Assembly (NCBI RefSeq): GCF_039543245.1
Contig: NZ_BAABJJ010000036.1
Span: 1 to 64,000 of the forward strand
Direction of reading: 5' to 3'
Origin: Algibacter_G agarivorans
GTDB lineage: Bacteria > Bacteroidota > Bacteroidia > Flavobacteriales > Flavobacteriaceae
DNA: 64,000 nt
Part shown: positions 38,016-49,000 of the stretch, one piece after another
Position numbering within the stretch: position 1 is the stretch's first letter
Layout of the letters: each line of letters starts with the position of its first letter
Translations under genes and position numbers: made by a program
The notes under the pieces: generated by a model
Told to the model about the DNA's origin: nothing
What the model saw: only the letters and a program-made list of their open reading frames with translations
The model's database searches: none

Positions 38016-39779
38016 TTATCTAATGACAATTTTATGGGTTGAGATGCCCTTGCGTCCCTCTAGTTGCAGAATGTAGATACCTGTTTGATTAATATCAAAG
38101 CGAATCTCTTTTTCAGATACAAATTTTCCTTTTTGATTTTCTACACCGTTAATTGAATAAATTCGATACTGCACTTCCTCTCCATGGGTTAGTTTTATAT
38201 TGAACGTGCCTTTATTAGGATTTGGATATATGCTTATCTCATCTTCTTTTACAATTCTTTTAGTAGATAATGATGCGTTAGATAATTCTATAATATTTAT
38301 TGAAAATTTGGGCAATGTAATACTTTCACTTCCATCACTAATTAAAGTTAACGGATCCACATCAATCCCCATAGCGCTTTCCTCATCCATTGTAGAAAAC
38401 GCAATGGCTTTGTGCACTGCAGTATCTGTATAAGCCACGCCATCTATATTCACATGAAAAGACACATCTTGATTACTAAGGTTTACAACAAAAACGGAAG
38501 TTTTCCCATCCTTGATTACCACTCTGGCGTTAACCGCTTTTACACCATCTACAAGGTTTGCTACTTGTACGTCACTTTCAATTAATGTGGTATTTTCAAG
38601 TGCTAAACGTATGATTTCATATGCCGACCCGAACAGTGTTTTTTCTAAAGGATACTTAATTCTTGGGCGTTCTACGCCACTAGGAGAAATATAAGTTTCC
38701 CAAACGTAATGTGAGTTTAATTTCCCATTTACGCTAAACCAATTGGCACGCTCAAAAATATCTTGATTTTCACTCATAAAAATATAACAATCTGCCATTC
38801 CTAAAACAGATACCGCATTTGGACCACCGGATTTCACACCCCACTCGGTCAACCAAATTGGTTTATTTGGTGCCACTTGATGCGCATAATCATAAATAGA
38901 ATTCCCTAAGTGTTTACGTGCCGTAAGTGCCGTACCAAAAGCTTCGTTGCTATTGGCAGCATCATCAGGATCTGAACCTACATAAGTATGCACCGTTACC
39001 GCATCAAAATAAGTAAGGTCTTGGGTTAAATCGGTATTCCAATTAGGATTAGCCCAATTGTCTCTTCTCAACAATGGTATAGATACTTTTATATTCGGGT
39101 CTTTTGCTTTAAGCGCTGCAGACATGGATTTTGCTCTAGCAATATAGTCTTCTGCGTTTGGAATGATTGAGCTTCTTTGCCCTGGATAAAAACACTCGTT
39201 ACCCATTTCAACCGCTTTTACTTCAAAACCCCTAACAATCAAATCATCGTATCGCGCCATGGTTTCTGGACATCCATTATTAAAATCCGTACCATCTGCA
39301 CTCATATTAAACGTCCACATCATATCAAACCCCTTGCCTGTTGTTGATTTTCTGCTTGCATTTAAACTTGTGAGGCCTTCTATTCCAACTTTAATATCAA
39401 GATTATCAAATGTGTTTATACTCGCTAAAAGATCCACTGTTTTTGTTTTAATAGTCTTATTCACTCCTTGTTCGTACTGAAAGGTTTCTGTTCCAAAAAG
39501 CCGAGTAACATCACGGCGCCAATCATACCAATTAGACCATAAACCATGTGGAAACCTTATGGTTATAGGTTTTAATTTGTTTATTAAATCTTTCTCATTT
39601 GTGGTTGAAAAATGATGTGTATTTGTTCCAAGCAATAAATTATTATACACTTCTTTTGATGAAGACGTTACATTAATAGTGGCCTCCATATTAGATGGCA
39701 AACTAAAAGGATAACCTTGAGCAAATACCGATGCTGAGATTAGTACTGATAAGCTAAAACAAAATAAATTTTTTAACAT
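38016..39779 (-). CDS. Secreted clan GH-A glycoside hydrolase with T9SS domain
   Basis: 587 residues: signal peptide (to VFAQ), a TIM barrel (about 45-370), a beta-sandwich domain (about 375-500) and a T9SS type A sorting domain (about 510-587, ending KIVIR). The catalytic pair of clan GH-A is visible: acid/base Glu in VEMGNECF near residue 196 and nucleophile Glu in IWLTEWGVKSG near residue 304. The shape is like alpha-L-arabinofuranosidase (GH51), GH39 or GH79 proteins, but I cannot place it in one. Surface export suggests an endo- or surface-acting enzyme. It is a single-gene unit with its own operator and terminator. Confidence 0.7.
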   Translation of the reverse strand: MLKNLFCFSLSVLISASVFAQGYPFSLPSNMEATINVTSSSKEVYNNLLLGTNTHHFSTTNEKDLINKLKPITIRFPHGLWSNWYDWRRDVTRLFGTETFQYEQGVNKTIKTKTVDLLASINTFDNLDIKVGIEGLTSLNASRKSTTGKGFDMMWTFNMSADGTDFNNGCPETMARYDDLIVRGFEVKAVEMGNECFYPGQRSSIIPNAEDYIARAKSMSAALKAKDPNIKVSIPLLRRDNWANPNWNTDLTQDLTYFDAVTVHTYVGSDPDDAANSNEAFGTALTARKHLGNSIYDYAHQVAPNKPIWLTEWGVKSGGPNAVSVLGMADCYIFMSENQDIFERANWFSVNGKLNSHYVWETYISPSGVERPRIKYPLEKTLFGSAYEIIRLALENTTLIESDVQVANLVDGVKAVNARVVIKDGKTSVFVVNLSNQDVSFHVNIDGVAYTDTAVHKAIAFSTMDEESAMGIDVDPLTLISDGSESITLPKFSINIIELSNASLSTKRIVKEDEISIYPNPNKGTFNIKLTHGEEVQYRIYSINGVENQKGKFVSEKEIRFDINQTGIYILQLEGRKGISTHKIVIR

Positions 39780-39804
39780 ATTTTTTGTTATTGATTCAAT
39801 TAAG

Positions 39805-39850
39805 TAAAAATAGGGTTATCCACAACTAGCAGTATCCTGTACTGTACCGA
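39805..39850 (-). promoter_or_regulatory. PUL operator and promoter of the clan GH-A gene
   Basis: Core at 39835-39842 (minus-strand GTACAGGA in the extended form ACAGTACAGGATACTG), -7 element TATTTTTA at 39805-39812, spacing 22 nt. One of the best-conserved copies. Confidence 0.8.
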
Positions 39851-39869
39851 TTAAAATATAAAAGCCTAT

Positions 39870-40922
39870 TTAAATAGAATTCCCAATGCCAACAAGAACC
39901 ACAGATAAAAGAATTACTAGTATTCCACTTGCAATAGTCCATTTCGTTTTATTAGCTACACCAAACCATTCTTTTCGGTAAATACCCCAAAGATTCGCCG
40001 TTAGAATTATGGTGGACATGTGTAATATCCAGGAACTGGCTCCATTACCTAGTTTGCTTTCGCCCATACCATAAAAGAAAAATTGCAAAAACCAAATGGT
40101 TCCTGCCAATGCCGAAAACATTAAATTCTTCCTAATAGGCGTACTCGAATTTGCAAAGTCTTTATAGGACTTATTTTTAATACTCAGCATGGTGGTCCAA
40201 ACTAAATTAGTAGCTAATCCCCCCCAAAGAATGACAACAAATGTGACGTTGTTTGAATATAAATGATCATAGCCAGCTTTTACAGCAGCATCTGCTAAGG
40301 GTTTTCCTGCTTCTATCCCAAAACTAAAAAAAGAGCTCAAAATACCTGAAAGGACAGCAACTATTAATCCTTTTACCAAATTAAATTCTAAAACACTTTT
40401 CTTTTTTTCTTCTTCTGACAATTCCTTTTCTTTCATGACACCAGCCTTTCCACATACAGCAATACCTATGACACAAACCAAAACCCCAAGTAACACAATT
40501 TGCCCTCCTGAATCTGCTAGCATATCTGAAAAAGATACTTTTCCCTCCTCAGGATTTATATTGTAATAAATAGATGGAACTATAGCACCGAATGCAGCAC
40601 AAAACCCTAAAACAACAGAGTTCCCTAACGACATACCTAGATATCGAACCCCTAAACCATAAGACAAGCCACCTACGCCCCATAACAATCCCATTAAAAA
40701 AGTAAAACCAACAATTGTACTAGAACTAGATGCAATGATTTCTGCAAATCCAGGTACCGTTAACCACGCAGCAATTGGCGGTACAATTAACCACGACATG
40801 ACGCCCCCAACCATCCAATAGGTTTCCCAGGCCCAATCTTTTACTTTGTTATAAGGCATATAAAAACTACCTGCGGCTACACCCCCTAATGAATGAAATA
40901 AAACGCCTAATATTGCTTGCAT
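39870..40922 (-). CDS. rhaT: L-rhamnose-proton symporter RhaT
   Basis: Inner-membrane L-rhamnose importer of the RhaT family (PF06379), 350 residues against about 344 in E. coli. It opens with ILGVLFHSLGGVAAGSFYMPYNKVKDWAWETYWMVGG, paraphrasing the conserved family start (GSFYMPYKKVK-WSWE), and shows about ten hydrophobic segments, including GFTFLMGLLWGVGGLSYG and NSVVLGFCAAFGAIVPS. The cytosolic loop near 165-180 is Glu/Lys-rich. It follows the sulfatase by 24 nt in the same operon. With RhaM it shows that free L-rhamnose is the main product taken into the cytoplasm. Confidence 0.93.
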   Translation of the reverse strand: MQAILGVLFHSLGGVAAGSFYMPYNKVKDWAWETYWMVGGVMSWLIVPPIAAWLTVPGFAEIIASSSSTIVGFTFLMGLLWGVGGLSYGLGVRYLGMSLGNSVVLGFCAAFGAIVPSIYYNINPEEGKVSFSDMLADSGGQIVLLGVLVCVIGIAVCGKAGVMKEKELSEEEKKKSVLEFNLVKGLIVAVLSGILSSFFSFGIEAGKPLADAAVKAGYDHLYSNNVTFVVILWGGLATNLVWTTMLSIKNKSYKDFANSSTPIRKNLMFSALAGTIWFLQFFFYGMGESKLGNGASSWILHMSTIILTANLWGIYRKEWFGVANKTKWTIASGILVILLSVVLVGIGNSI

Positions 40923-40946
40923 AATTTTTGAATATATAATTTACTA

Positions 40947-42338
40947 TTAAAGTTTACTTATGTACTCTGGATTTTTAGTTTTTGGAATTGGCGCATTGGT
41001 ATTTTTCCACCATTTTTTTAGAAGGTTTAATAGTTCTTCTACTTTTTCAGGATTTGTTTCTACAAGATTGTTTCTTTCTCCAATATCTTCGGATAAATTA
41101 TATAACTCTAACCCATTGTCTTCAAAATAATAATGAAGTTTCCAATCTCCTTTTCTTACCACAGATCCAGGACGCGTTCTAAACAAAGGGTCTCGATTTT
41201 CATTATCATTTACATTATAAGCTTGCAAATAAATGGGGAAATGCCAAAACAAAGGACGTTCAAACACCTGTACTTCTTCTTCTAAAACGGGTGCTAAACT
41301 ATTTCCATCTAACTGAAGTGTACTCGCATCAACTCCTGCATATTGTAAGACCGTTGGAAAAATATCTAAATTGGTTATTGGAACATCACTTTTAGTATTT
41401 GGTTTAATTTTACTATTTAAAGCAAAGAAAAAAGGCTCTCTAATGCCACCTTCATAATAGCTACCTTTTCCTGCTCTTAATGGTTTTTGTTTAGTTATGC
41501 CATACAAACCTCCGTTGTCTGAAGTAAAAACAATAAGTGTATTATCAAAAAGATTTTTTTCTTTTAATTTATTGATTAGTAAACCAATATTTCTATCAAG
41601 GTTGTCTACCATTGAAGCATACTGAGCATTACCTTGACCATTCCAAGGAGATTTTTTTTCATATTTAGGTACAATACTATCTACTGCCTTTATAGGAACA
41701 TGAACTGCGTAAGGCGAATAGTTAAGATAAAATGGATTTTGAACGGTATCTACAAACCTTAAAGCATTTTCCATAACCAAATCCGTCAAATATTGGCTAT
41801 TACCTTTTTCAATCTTCACATTCTTATAAGGTGGATAATAGCTTCTAGAAAACCCATTGTGTCCACCTCCAATATTCACATCAAAACCATAGTCTAAAGG
41901 ATTATCACTTAAATGCCATTTCCCTGCATGACAAGTTACATACCCATTACTTTGTAAAACTTCAGGCAGAATATCATGTGCTGGCGACAGCGTATGTGTA
42001 TTTTTTATGGGAATAAGCTTTCTGTCTTTAGCTTTACCTCTTGTTGAAGGGCTTACTGTATAAACCCCATGGCGTGGTGTCCACTGTCCTGTCATTAAAC
42101 AAGCCCTACTAGGGGCACAATTAGATGCAGATGCATACGCGTTTGTAAATACCATGCCTAAACTAGACAGATTATCTATGTTGGGAGTTTCATAATATTC
42201 ACTACCCATAAAACCTACATCTTTCCAACCCAAATCATCTACATTTATAATGATTATATTAGTAGGTTGTTGACTACATGCACTTTGAACTATAACGCTT
42301 AAGAGCAACAGAGCAAACCTAAATACTACTTTATTCAT
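40947..42338 (-). CDS. S1 family sulfatase (lipoprotein)
   Basis: 463-residue type I sulfatase; leader ends VQSACSQQ with lipidated Cys21. Formylglycine site Cys74 in SNCAPSRACLMTGQWTPRHG; metal ligands Asp34-Asp35 in INVDDLGW; later motifs GKWHLSDNP and FTSDNGGLYG. The architecture resembles S1_16/S1_7-type exo-sulfatases (subfamily uncertain). It heads a two-gene operon with RhaT, so it probably acts late, freeing sulfate from rhamnose or a rhamnose-containing oligosaccharide before the sugar is imported. Confidence 0.9.
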   Translation of the reverse strand: MNKVVFRFALLLLSVIVQSACSQQPTNIIIINVDDLGWKDVGFMGSEYYETPNIDNLSSLGMVFTNAYASASNCAPSRACLMTGQWTPRHGVYTVSPSTRGKAKDRKLIPIKNTHTLSPAHDILPEVLQSNGYVTCHAGKWHLSDNPLDYGFDVNIGGGHNGFSRSYYPPYKNVKIEKGNSQYLTDLVMENALRFVDTVQNPFYLNYSPYAVHVPIKAVDSIVPKYEKKSPWNGQGNAQYASMVDNLDRNIGLLINKLKEKNLFDNTLIVFTSDNGGLYGITKQKPLRAGKGSYYEGGIREPFFFALNSKIKPNTKSDVPITNLDIFPTVLQYAGVDASTLQLDGNSLAPVLEEEVQVFERPLFWHFPIYLQAYNVNDNENRDPLFRTRPGSVVRKGDWKLHYYFEDNGLELYNLSEDIGERNNLVETNPEKVEELLNLLKKWWKNTNAPIPKTKNPEYISKL

Positions 42339-42360
42339 CTTTGTAATTTAAACTAAATTT

Positions 42361-42409
42361 CAAACTTAAACCTTAAAATTAATTACCACGTCCTGTACCA
42401 TCATGCCAC
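42361..42409 (-). promoter_or_regulatory. PUL operator and promoter of the sulfatase-rhaT operon
   Basis: Core at 42391-42398 (minus-strand GTACAGGA), perfect -7 element TAAGTTTG at 42361-42368, spacing 22 nt; ATG 22 nt further on. Confidence 0.8.
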
Positions 42410-42473
42410 TAATTTATCTTTTAAAAATTCTAAGATTCGAAAAACCCTAACCGTTTCATTTTTAAAGAATTAG

Positions 42474-45400
42474 CTACTTTAAAACCTTTACTTTAGAAAC
42501 CACAATTTTCACTGGTCCCAATAAACCTGATGGCAACAATTTTGAATCCTTATGCCAATGTTTAAATGCAGCAAGTGTTTCACGCTCGGTTGGACGCTCA
42601 GTATTACTTAAAAGCCACTCAGGCCATTGTATTATTTGCGGACCTTTCCGCTCATAATCCAGTGGTAATTGTTCATCTCCAATTAGTCTATTAGGCCAAA
42701 GATTAGTGATTTTTACCTCTAATGTATTGGTGCCTTTTACAATAGCGTTATCAATATTTATTCTGTAAGGGGCTTTCCATAATATTCCTAGATTTTTTCC
42801 ATTGAGAATCACTTCAGCAATTACTTTAACATTACTTAAATCTAATTCTAAAGAATAACATGATTTTATAAGTTTTGCAGGGATTTGAAACTCCTTTTTA
42901 TAGCTGGCCGTCCCCGAAAAATAACGAATAGCTTCTTCAGAGGCATCTGACCATGAAGTCAAATTCTTAAAAGTTTTATCTAAAACAGCTTTATCTTTCA
43001 AAGGAAAACTCACGTTCCAATTCCCTGTCAATTCAATAGGTTCTGGAACTGATTTTACTTTTAACGTTTTGGTTTTTCCGTTTGAAGATTCATAGGTCAT
43101 TTCACCAGCAAAGGGCGTAACCAAATTCACTTTATCATCTTCAAATACTAATTTTGGTTCTGATATAGTTTGGGTCAATTTTAATATACCTCCATTGGAA
43201 ACAGTAACAATTTTCTCCTCATCATTAGTGGTATAAATAACGCATAAGGCTTTCTTTGTATTAATTTCTTTACCTTCGAGGAAGTTATCATTTACTGGTA
43301 TTTCATAGACTCCTGAAGCCATCATTGATTTTACATTTTCAGTGACATCAAAAACAGGTTTGTTTGGAGGGATGCCATCAACACCTCTTTCAAACTTACC
43401 AAATACAGCTTTCAAGATTTCTAGTTTACCACTAACAGGAGCGTCAATTTCTAGCCATTCTTTTTCCATGGCATTTTTTTCGAATACCGCTTCTCCAATT
43501 TCATATTGAATGCGTAATTCCTTTTTGTAACCAGGAGCTGGATCACCTTTAGAAAGTTCTCTTGTCGCGTGTATATTCAATCCATTATTTTGAATCCTGT
43601 TTGCAACCACATCTGTCACATCAACCAAACCATCAGGTAAAAATGTGCCGTATTCCGCTTTAATAATTTTCAAGTTTGAAAGTGACGTTACCACTGGGTT
43701 TTTTAACTTCATTTCAGCATTTACAATATTTTGATCTGAATGTGTCGGATTTCTAAAAACCACAAAAACAGAACCTTCTGGCTCAAACGTTATCGACACT
43801 GTTGTAGTACCATCATCATTTTTCTGCCATATTGTGGCCTTAGTTACTTCTCCGGTTTCGGCATTCCAAAGCTCAGGTTGTTTTCCTGATACTCGAAAAC
43901 GACAGGCTAACTCTCGACTTTCTTTTTTAGAATTTACTACAAAATAAATGTCAGTATCTTCTGTTTTTCTGTGAATAAAATCTACAGATTCACGATGTCC
44001 TTCTTCAATAGAAAAATCGGGAGGCCGTGTTCCATTCTTCAAAACATCTACAATTGAATGCGCTTTTACGAGTCCTTTATCCCATAATTTATTAGCCGTT
44101 TGTTCAACATCTTCATCACAGTCAGGATATTTTTTAAGGCTTGGAGATTTGTTAGGTTTAGAACCAACAACTAACGCTCCATTTACCGCAAGTTCTTCAA
44201 TTTTAGCAAGCATTTCTGGTGTCATCCAATCGGTTGAAGGCAACACCAAAGCTTTGTATTTTTCACCAACAGATGTACACAATAAACCTTCCCTAACCGT
44301 TAATGAATTTATCTTGTTAGACCCTATCACGTCATAATCATATCCTAATGCCTTTATTTCCGGCATTAATAAGGCGTCATTGGGAGATGCCTCGCCTGTA
44401 AACACTAATACTTCGGCTACAGAGGTGCCTTGTTGTAATAAAAACTGACCTCTACTGATATAATCCACAAAGGGTTTACTTTGGTTCCACCACGTATTTA
44501 AGCGGTTGAAGTCGGTTCCAAAAACCTGTAAAGTCAACCCAGGACCTACATCCCAAGGTTGATGTACATAACTATGAAAAACAAAACGATTGATACCTTG
44601 TGCCCATGCTAAATCGCCCATGGCTTTAAGCGTACTTGGGTGCTGATCCCAACCTCCCATTCCTGTAAAAGACTCTGCCTCAGCAATCGGGTTTCCATTT
44701 AATTTGGCAATAGAGGCAACAAATTTAGGCGAGTCAAAAAAGGCAAGACTTCCGCTCCAAAACTCAGACATAACCATATCTGCCTTTTCTCCAACTTGCA
44801 TATTATCAAAGGGGCCCCAATAAGGCTCAATAGAAAGAAACATGTTGTTTTTATGACTGAGTTCAGCAAAACGCCCATAATAGTTTTCAGCGATTAAATC
44901 ACCTATCGTACGACGGAAATCCCAAAGAAACCGCTCTGTTTCTTCTCCACTCTCGACGTAATAACCAGCCAAAGTGGGCAAATATGAATAACAATCATAA
45001 GAACGAAGTGTTTTGAATGCTTCAGCGAAATTAGAAGTCCAATTTGTGGTACCCACTTCATAACTATCAATATGACATCTTTTAACAGTGATACCAATTA
45101 GCGTGTCTAATTTTTTTAGTATGGGTTTAATGCTGCCATCCCAAAACACATCAACCGCTTTTTTATTCATTTTATCACATTCTAAACCACGACCGCCATC
45201 ACTAGGAAAACGATTCATTTCACCTGTTGGGGTATGTCCCATTCTTAGAATAATCCACTCTTCTGCAGGTGCATGCCATTCTAAAAGACCATCACTGTTA
45301 AGCTTCGATGTTAAATCAATAATGTCTCCTTTTTTTACTACTGCCAAATCAGTAATAGGCTTATCATCAGGGTTTAAATGACTGCGAACTTTATGAAAAA

Positions 45401-45956
45401 GGGTTTTTATTTCTAATTCATCAATACGTACATCACTCTTGGGTTTTGGGAAAGCCAGTATAGCAATATCCTTGTAGAACCCTAATTTGGTTTCAGGTTG
45501 TTCTAACTTACCTTTAAATATTGTAGCTCCCTGATGTATCGTTTCCGTATAAACCAGTTCTTGCATGGCATATTCTGGGGTAATGGAAGGTCCTCCAGAT
45601 GATGACCAACCAGCACCATTATGAAAACCTAGGTCAAGCCCCAAACGTTGTGCTTCCAATCCAGCATAGTTAAAGAGTTCCAGCCACTGCGGACTTAAAT
45701 AAGGCGCCACACCTTTAGGATTTCCTAAACTCACATTAAATATAATTACGCCTTGAATGCCTACATTTTTCATGGCTTCTAAATCAGCAGTTATACCCGT
45801 TTTCGTGACATTTCCATTAATCCAAAACCAAATAGTTTGTGGTTTTGCATCTGACGGAGGGTTCTGGAAATTCTGTTCAAGAGACGCATTTTGAGCTTGA
45901 AAAGTTGACACAAACAAACTAAGTAACAACACTACAAAAATGGTTTTACTTACCAT
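42474..45956 (-). CDS. GH106 alpha-L-rhamnosidase (paralogue 1)
   Basis: Large exo-alpha-L-rhamnosidase of GH106 (PF17132), about 1160 residues from Met 45956, which opens a good signal peptide (MVSKTIFVVLLLSLFVSTFQAQ); the frame extends to ATG 45995. The opening LEQNFQNPPSDAKPQTIWFW and LEAMKNVGIQGVIIFN is the family signature, followed by GLDLGFHNGAGWSSSGGP and RCHIDSYEVGTTNWT in the barrel. A GH2-type sugar-binding domain forms the C-terminus (SGTASYKKEF, LNGKNLGILWKAPYRI). Last of three tandem GH106 genes at the end of the long operon. The low identity between the three suggests different linkages. Confidence 0.9.
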   Translation of the reverse strand: MVSKTIFVVLLLSLFVSTFQAQNASLEQNFQNPPSDAKPQTIWFWINGNVTKTGITADLEAMKNVGIQGVIIFNVSLGNPKGVAPYLSPQWLELFNYAGLEAQRLGLDLGFHNGAGWSSSGGPSITPEYAMQELVYTETIHQGATIFKGKLEQPETKLGFYKDIAILAFPKPKSDVRIDELEIKTLFHKVRSHLNPDDKPITDLAVVKKGDIIDLTSKLNSDGLLEWHAPAEEWIILRMGHTPTGEMNRFPSDGGRGLECDKMNKKAVDVFWDGSIKPILKKLDTLIGITVKRCHIDSYEVGTTNWTSNFAEAFKTLRSYDCYSYLPTLAGYYVESGEETERFLWDFRRTIGDLIAENYYGRFAELSHKNNMFLSIEPYWGPFDNMQVGEKADMVMSEFWSGSLAFFDSPKFVASIAKLNGNPIAEAESFTGMGGWDQHPSTLKAMGDLAWAQGINRFVFHSYVHQPWDVGPGLTLQVFGTDFNRLNTWWNQSKPFVDYISRGQFLLQQGTSVAEVLVFTGEASPNDALLMPEIKALGYDYDVIGSNKINSLTVREGLLCTSVGEKYKALVLPSTDWMTPEMLAKIEELAVNGALVVGSKPNKSPSLKKYPDCDEDVEQTANKLWDKGLVKAHSIVDVLKNGTRPPDFSIEEGHRESVDFIHRKTEDTDIYFVVNSKKESRELACRFRVSGKQPELWNAETGEVTKATIWQKNDDGTTTVSITFEPEGSVFVVFRNPTHSDQNIVNAEMKLKNPVVTSLSNLKIIKAEYGTFLPDGLVDVTDVVANRIQNNGLNIHATRELSKGDPAPGYKKELRIQYEIGEAVFEKNAMEKEWLEIDAPVSGKLEILKAVFGKFERGVDGIPPNKPVFDVTENVKSMMASGVYEIPVNDNFLEGKEINTKKALCVIYTTNDEEKIVTVSNGGILKLTQTISEPKLVFEDDKVNLVTPFAGEMTYESSNGKTKTLKVKSVPEPIELTGNWNVSFPLKDKAVLDKTFKNLTSWSDASEEAIRYFSGTASYKKEFQIPAKLIKSCYSLELDLSNVKVIAEVILNGKNLGILWKAPYRINIDNAIVKGTNTLEVKITNLWPNRLIGDEQLPLDYERKGPQIIQWPEWLLSNTERPTERETLAAFKHWHKDSKLLPSGLLGPVKIVVSKVKVLK

Positions 45957-46009
45957 ACTTCTAATTTTTTTATTGAGCACTCGATTACTGATCATATTGT
46001 GTAGTTATT

Positions 46010-49000
46010 TTATTCATTATTTTTAGTTGACATCCATACTTTACCAAAAATCCCAGAGGACATGATTCCGTTATTTGGCATTTTCTCAAGGGTGTTTGCC
46101 AGCACCCATGTGTCTCTTTCGTCTTGAGGTTTCTTGTTTTGCCACAACATTTGGTTCATCCAATTATTTGTAACATCAATTTCAAGTGTGTTTGTACCTG
46201 AGATAGCAGTATTTTCAATTGAAATGCGATAAGGGGTTATCCAAAGTGTTCCAAGTTCTTTGCCGTTGAGTTTGACAGTTGCTATCGTACCGATATTTTC
46301 AAAGTTTAAAGCAATAGATTGTTTAGCTTCCTCCTCTGATAATTCAAAAGAAGTGGTGTACGTTGCAGTGCCAGAGAAATATTTAATCTTTTCATCAGAG
46401 GAAGTCGTCCAATCAAATAAGGGTTGTTTTTTTAGTGTGAAATCGGTTTCTAACCATTCATTTTTAAATTGAATGTCCCATAATGAACTTATTTGTTTCA
46501 ATGGTTTTTCCGCTACGAAATTTTGTGCTACTGATAGGTTTTTCTTTGTTCCATGACCTTGCGCTCTAAATACAATAAAGTAGCTTTCATTCACATCAAA
46601 ACTTAAAGGAACAATGGTACGCTCTCCTTCATTACTATATATAGGTAGTTTACGAGATGTAGCATCAAGTGCAGACCAAAGCTCTGGACTTTTTCCAGTA
46701 ATTCTAAACGAAGCATCAAAAGTCACTTTGGTATCTCCTTGATTGGTTATAAAATAAATGTCTGCTCCCTTTAACTTGCGATGTACCCATTTTACATTTA
46801 ATGAATCAGGGAATATCAAATCTTCATAGACCTGATGTTTGTTTAAAATCTCATTGATATTTCCGTTGGCATACACGTTTCCTTTGCCAAATTTATGATG
46901 GAAAAAGTCTATAGCGTTTGGTTGTGTGTCACCCCATAATTCCTTAACCATTTGCGCTACCTCAATATCACAATTTGGGTAATTTTGAAGGCTTGGAGAT
47001 TTTTCGGGTGGTATTCCTATTAAAGTAAGACCTTGTTCAACCAAATCTTTAAGTTTTCGCAACACCTCAGGGCGCATAGTATTCCAAGGAGGTAATACCA
47101 ATGCGCCATAGTTGGCACCACTTTGTAAAACCAATCTACCGTTTTCTACTTTAGTTTGCTCTGTAATGATTTCTGCATTGATAAAATCATATTCATAGCC
47201 AGCAGATATATTTTGATCTACCCATCCTCTCATTTTAGGAGACTCTTCACCAATATAAAAGCAAACATCGGCCATATGCTTGCCTTGTTGCAATAGAAAA
47301 TAGTTTCTACGTTGGTAAGTAATCCACTCTTTACTTTGCGCAAACCAAGTGTTGTTTCTATTAAATTCTGTTCCAAACCAGGCATTCATACCCGGAAATT
47401 TATCTTCATATGGCTGATGAATATATACATGCAAAATACCTTGATTCACGCCTTGTGTATAACTCCAATCTCCTGATTTCTTTAACCTAACAGGACTTAC
47501 AGAAAAAGGAACTTCGCGTGAAGTATAAGACTCTGCATAAACTCGGTTTTTACCATAAATATGACTTGCAGATGCGGCAAGTTTAGATTCGGGACCTTGA
47601 CGATGGATCCAGAATTCGCCACCAATTTCATCGGCGCGACCACCATATTTTAAAAATTCAGAAGGAAAACCAAAATGCCCATAATTTTCAAGCCACATAG
47701 AAACACCATTTTCTTCACAGATTTCTCTAAGCCCACCCACATATTCATCGGCAACCTTATCTGCTATTAATCGACGTAAATCCCACAAAAAACGGTCAGA
47801 TTCTTCTGCAGAATTGACTATGTTTCCTGTAAGTGTTGCCAGCCAAGGTATAGGATCATAGCAATAGGTTTTTTCAAATGATTCCTTCATATCATCTGTC
47901 CAGTTTTGAGGCCCTGTTTCGTAACTATCTGCAATAACACGTTTTAGAGATTTTCGCTCTTCTGCAGTCATGGATTTTATCATTTTTCCCATGTAAGCAT
48001 CAAAGTGAGAACGCAAAGCTTTTTTACTCAATTTATCCACTTCAAGTCCGCGCGCATTTGGGGTTGCTGGTCGGTTAGTTTGTCCTGTAGGGGTCATTCC
48101 TATGCGCAGAATTTTCCATTGTCCTGCAGGTGCATTATCCCATTTTAAAACAGTACCATCAAAATATTCGGTTAAGTTTATAATTTCATCTGTATTCAAT
48201 AGGCCTTGTTGCTCACTGTATTCCGGTGTTTTCCATTGAAATACTTCCCATCCAGGAACACCTCTATTGGCCATTTTATTGAGCCATTTTTCATTCCCAT
48301 GTTCAATTTTATAAATCTCGGAAAAATGAATACCTGTTAATTCAAAATTAGCAGGCACTTTGTCCATTACAATTCTGATTTTTTGAGCTTCAATATTATC
48401 CAATGCCATAATCATATCTGCATCTGGTATAGGACCACGCCCAGGCAAACTAAAAGCACGATCAAAAAGCGTTTTCTTTACGGATTTGAATTTTCCATCT
48501 TCAAAGACTTGGACTTCAATATTCGATTTAAAGTGCATTTTTGTTGGGCTAACCGTAAGGCTTCTTGCTGTTATAGGGGTAGCAAATGAAACCTCTAAGA
48601 TTAAAGGTTCTTGCCCATTGTTATTAAAAGTGGTTACTGTGGATTTATTTTGATCGAGCAAGTTTTTTAATGACGAAGCTTTACAATTTAAAACTTTGAT
48701 TTTAGGAGTAGCTGTATGCTTTTGATGGATAGGGTACCCTAAAACCGATACATCCTGAAAAAATTCTTTTGGCTTTTCTAGTGCTATCTCAATATTTTTA
48801 TCACCAGAAACAACTGTTTCAGAATACGTCAAGTAGCGCATAGCCTGTTCTTCTTTTACCCATGGCCCACCAGATTGACTCCACCCCGGTGAGTTGAAAA
48901 AACTAATATTCATACCTAATCTCGTACCTTCACTTATGGCATGACGCATACAATCCCACCATTTTTCGCTCAGTGAAGGCGTGTTTCCCATTGGTGTATC

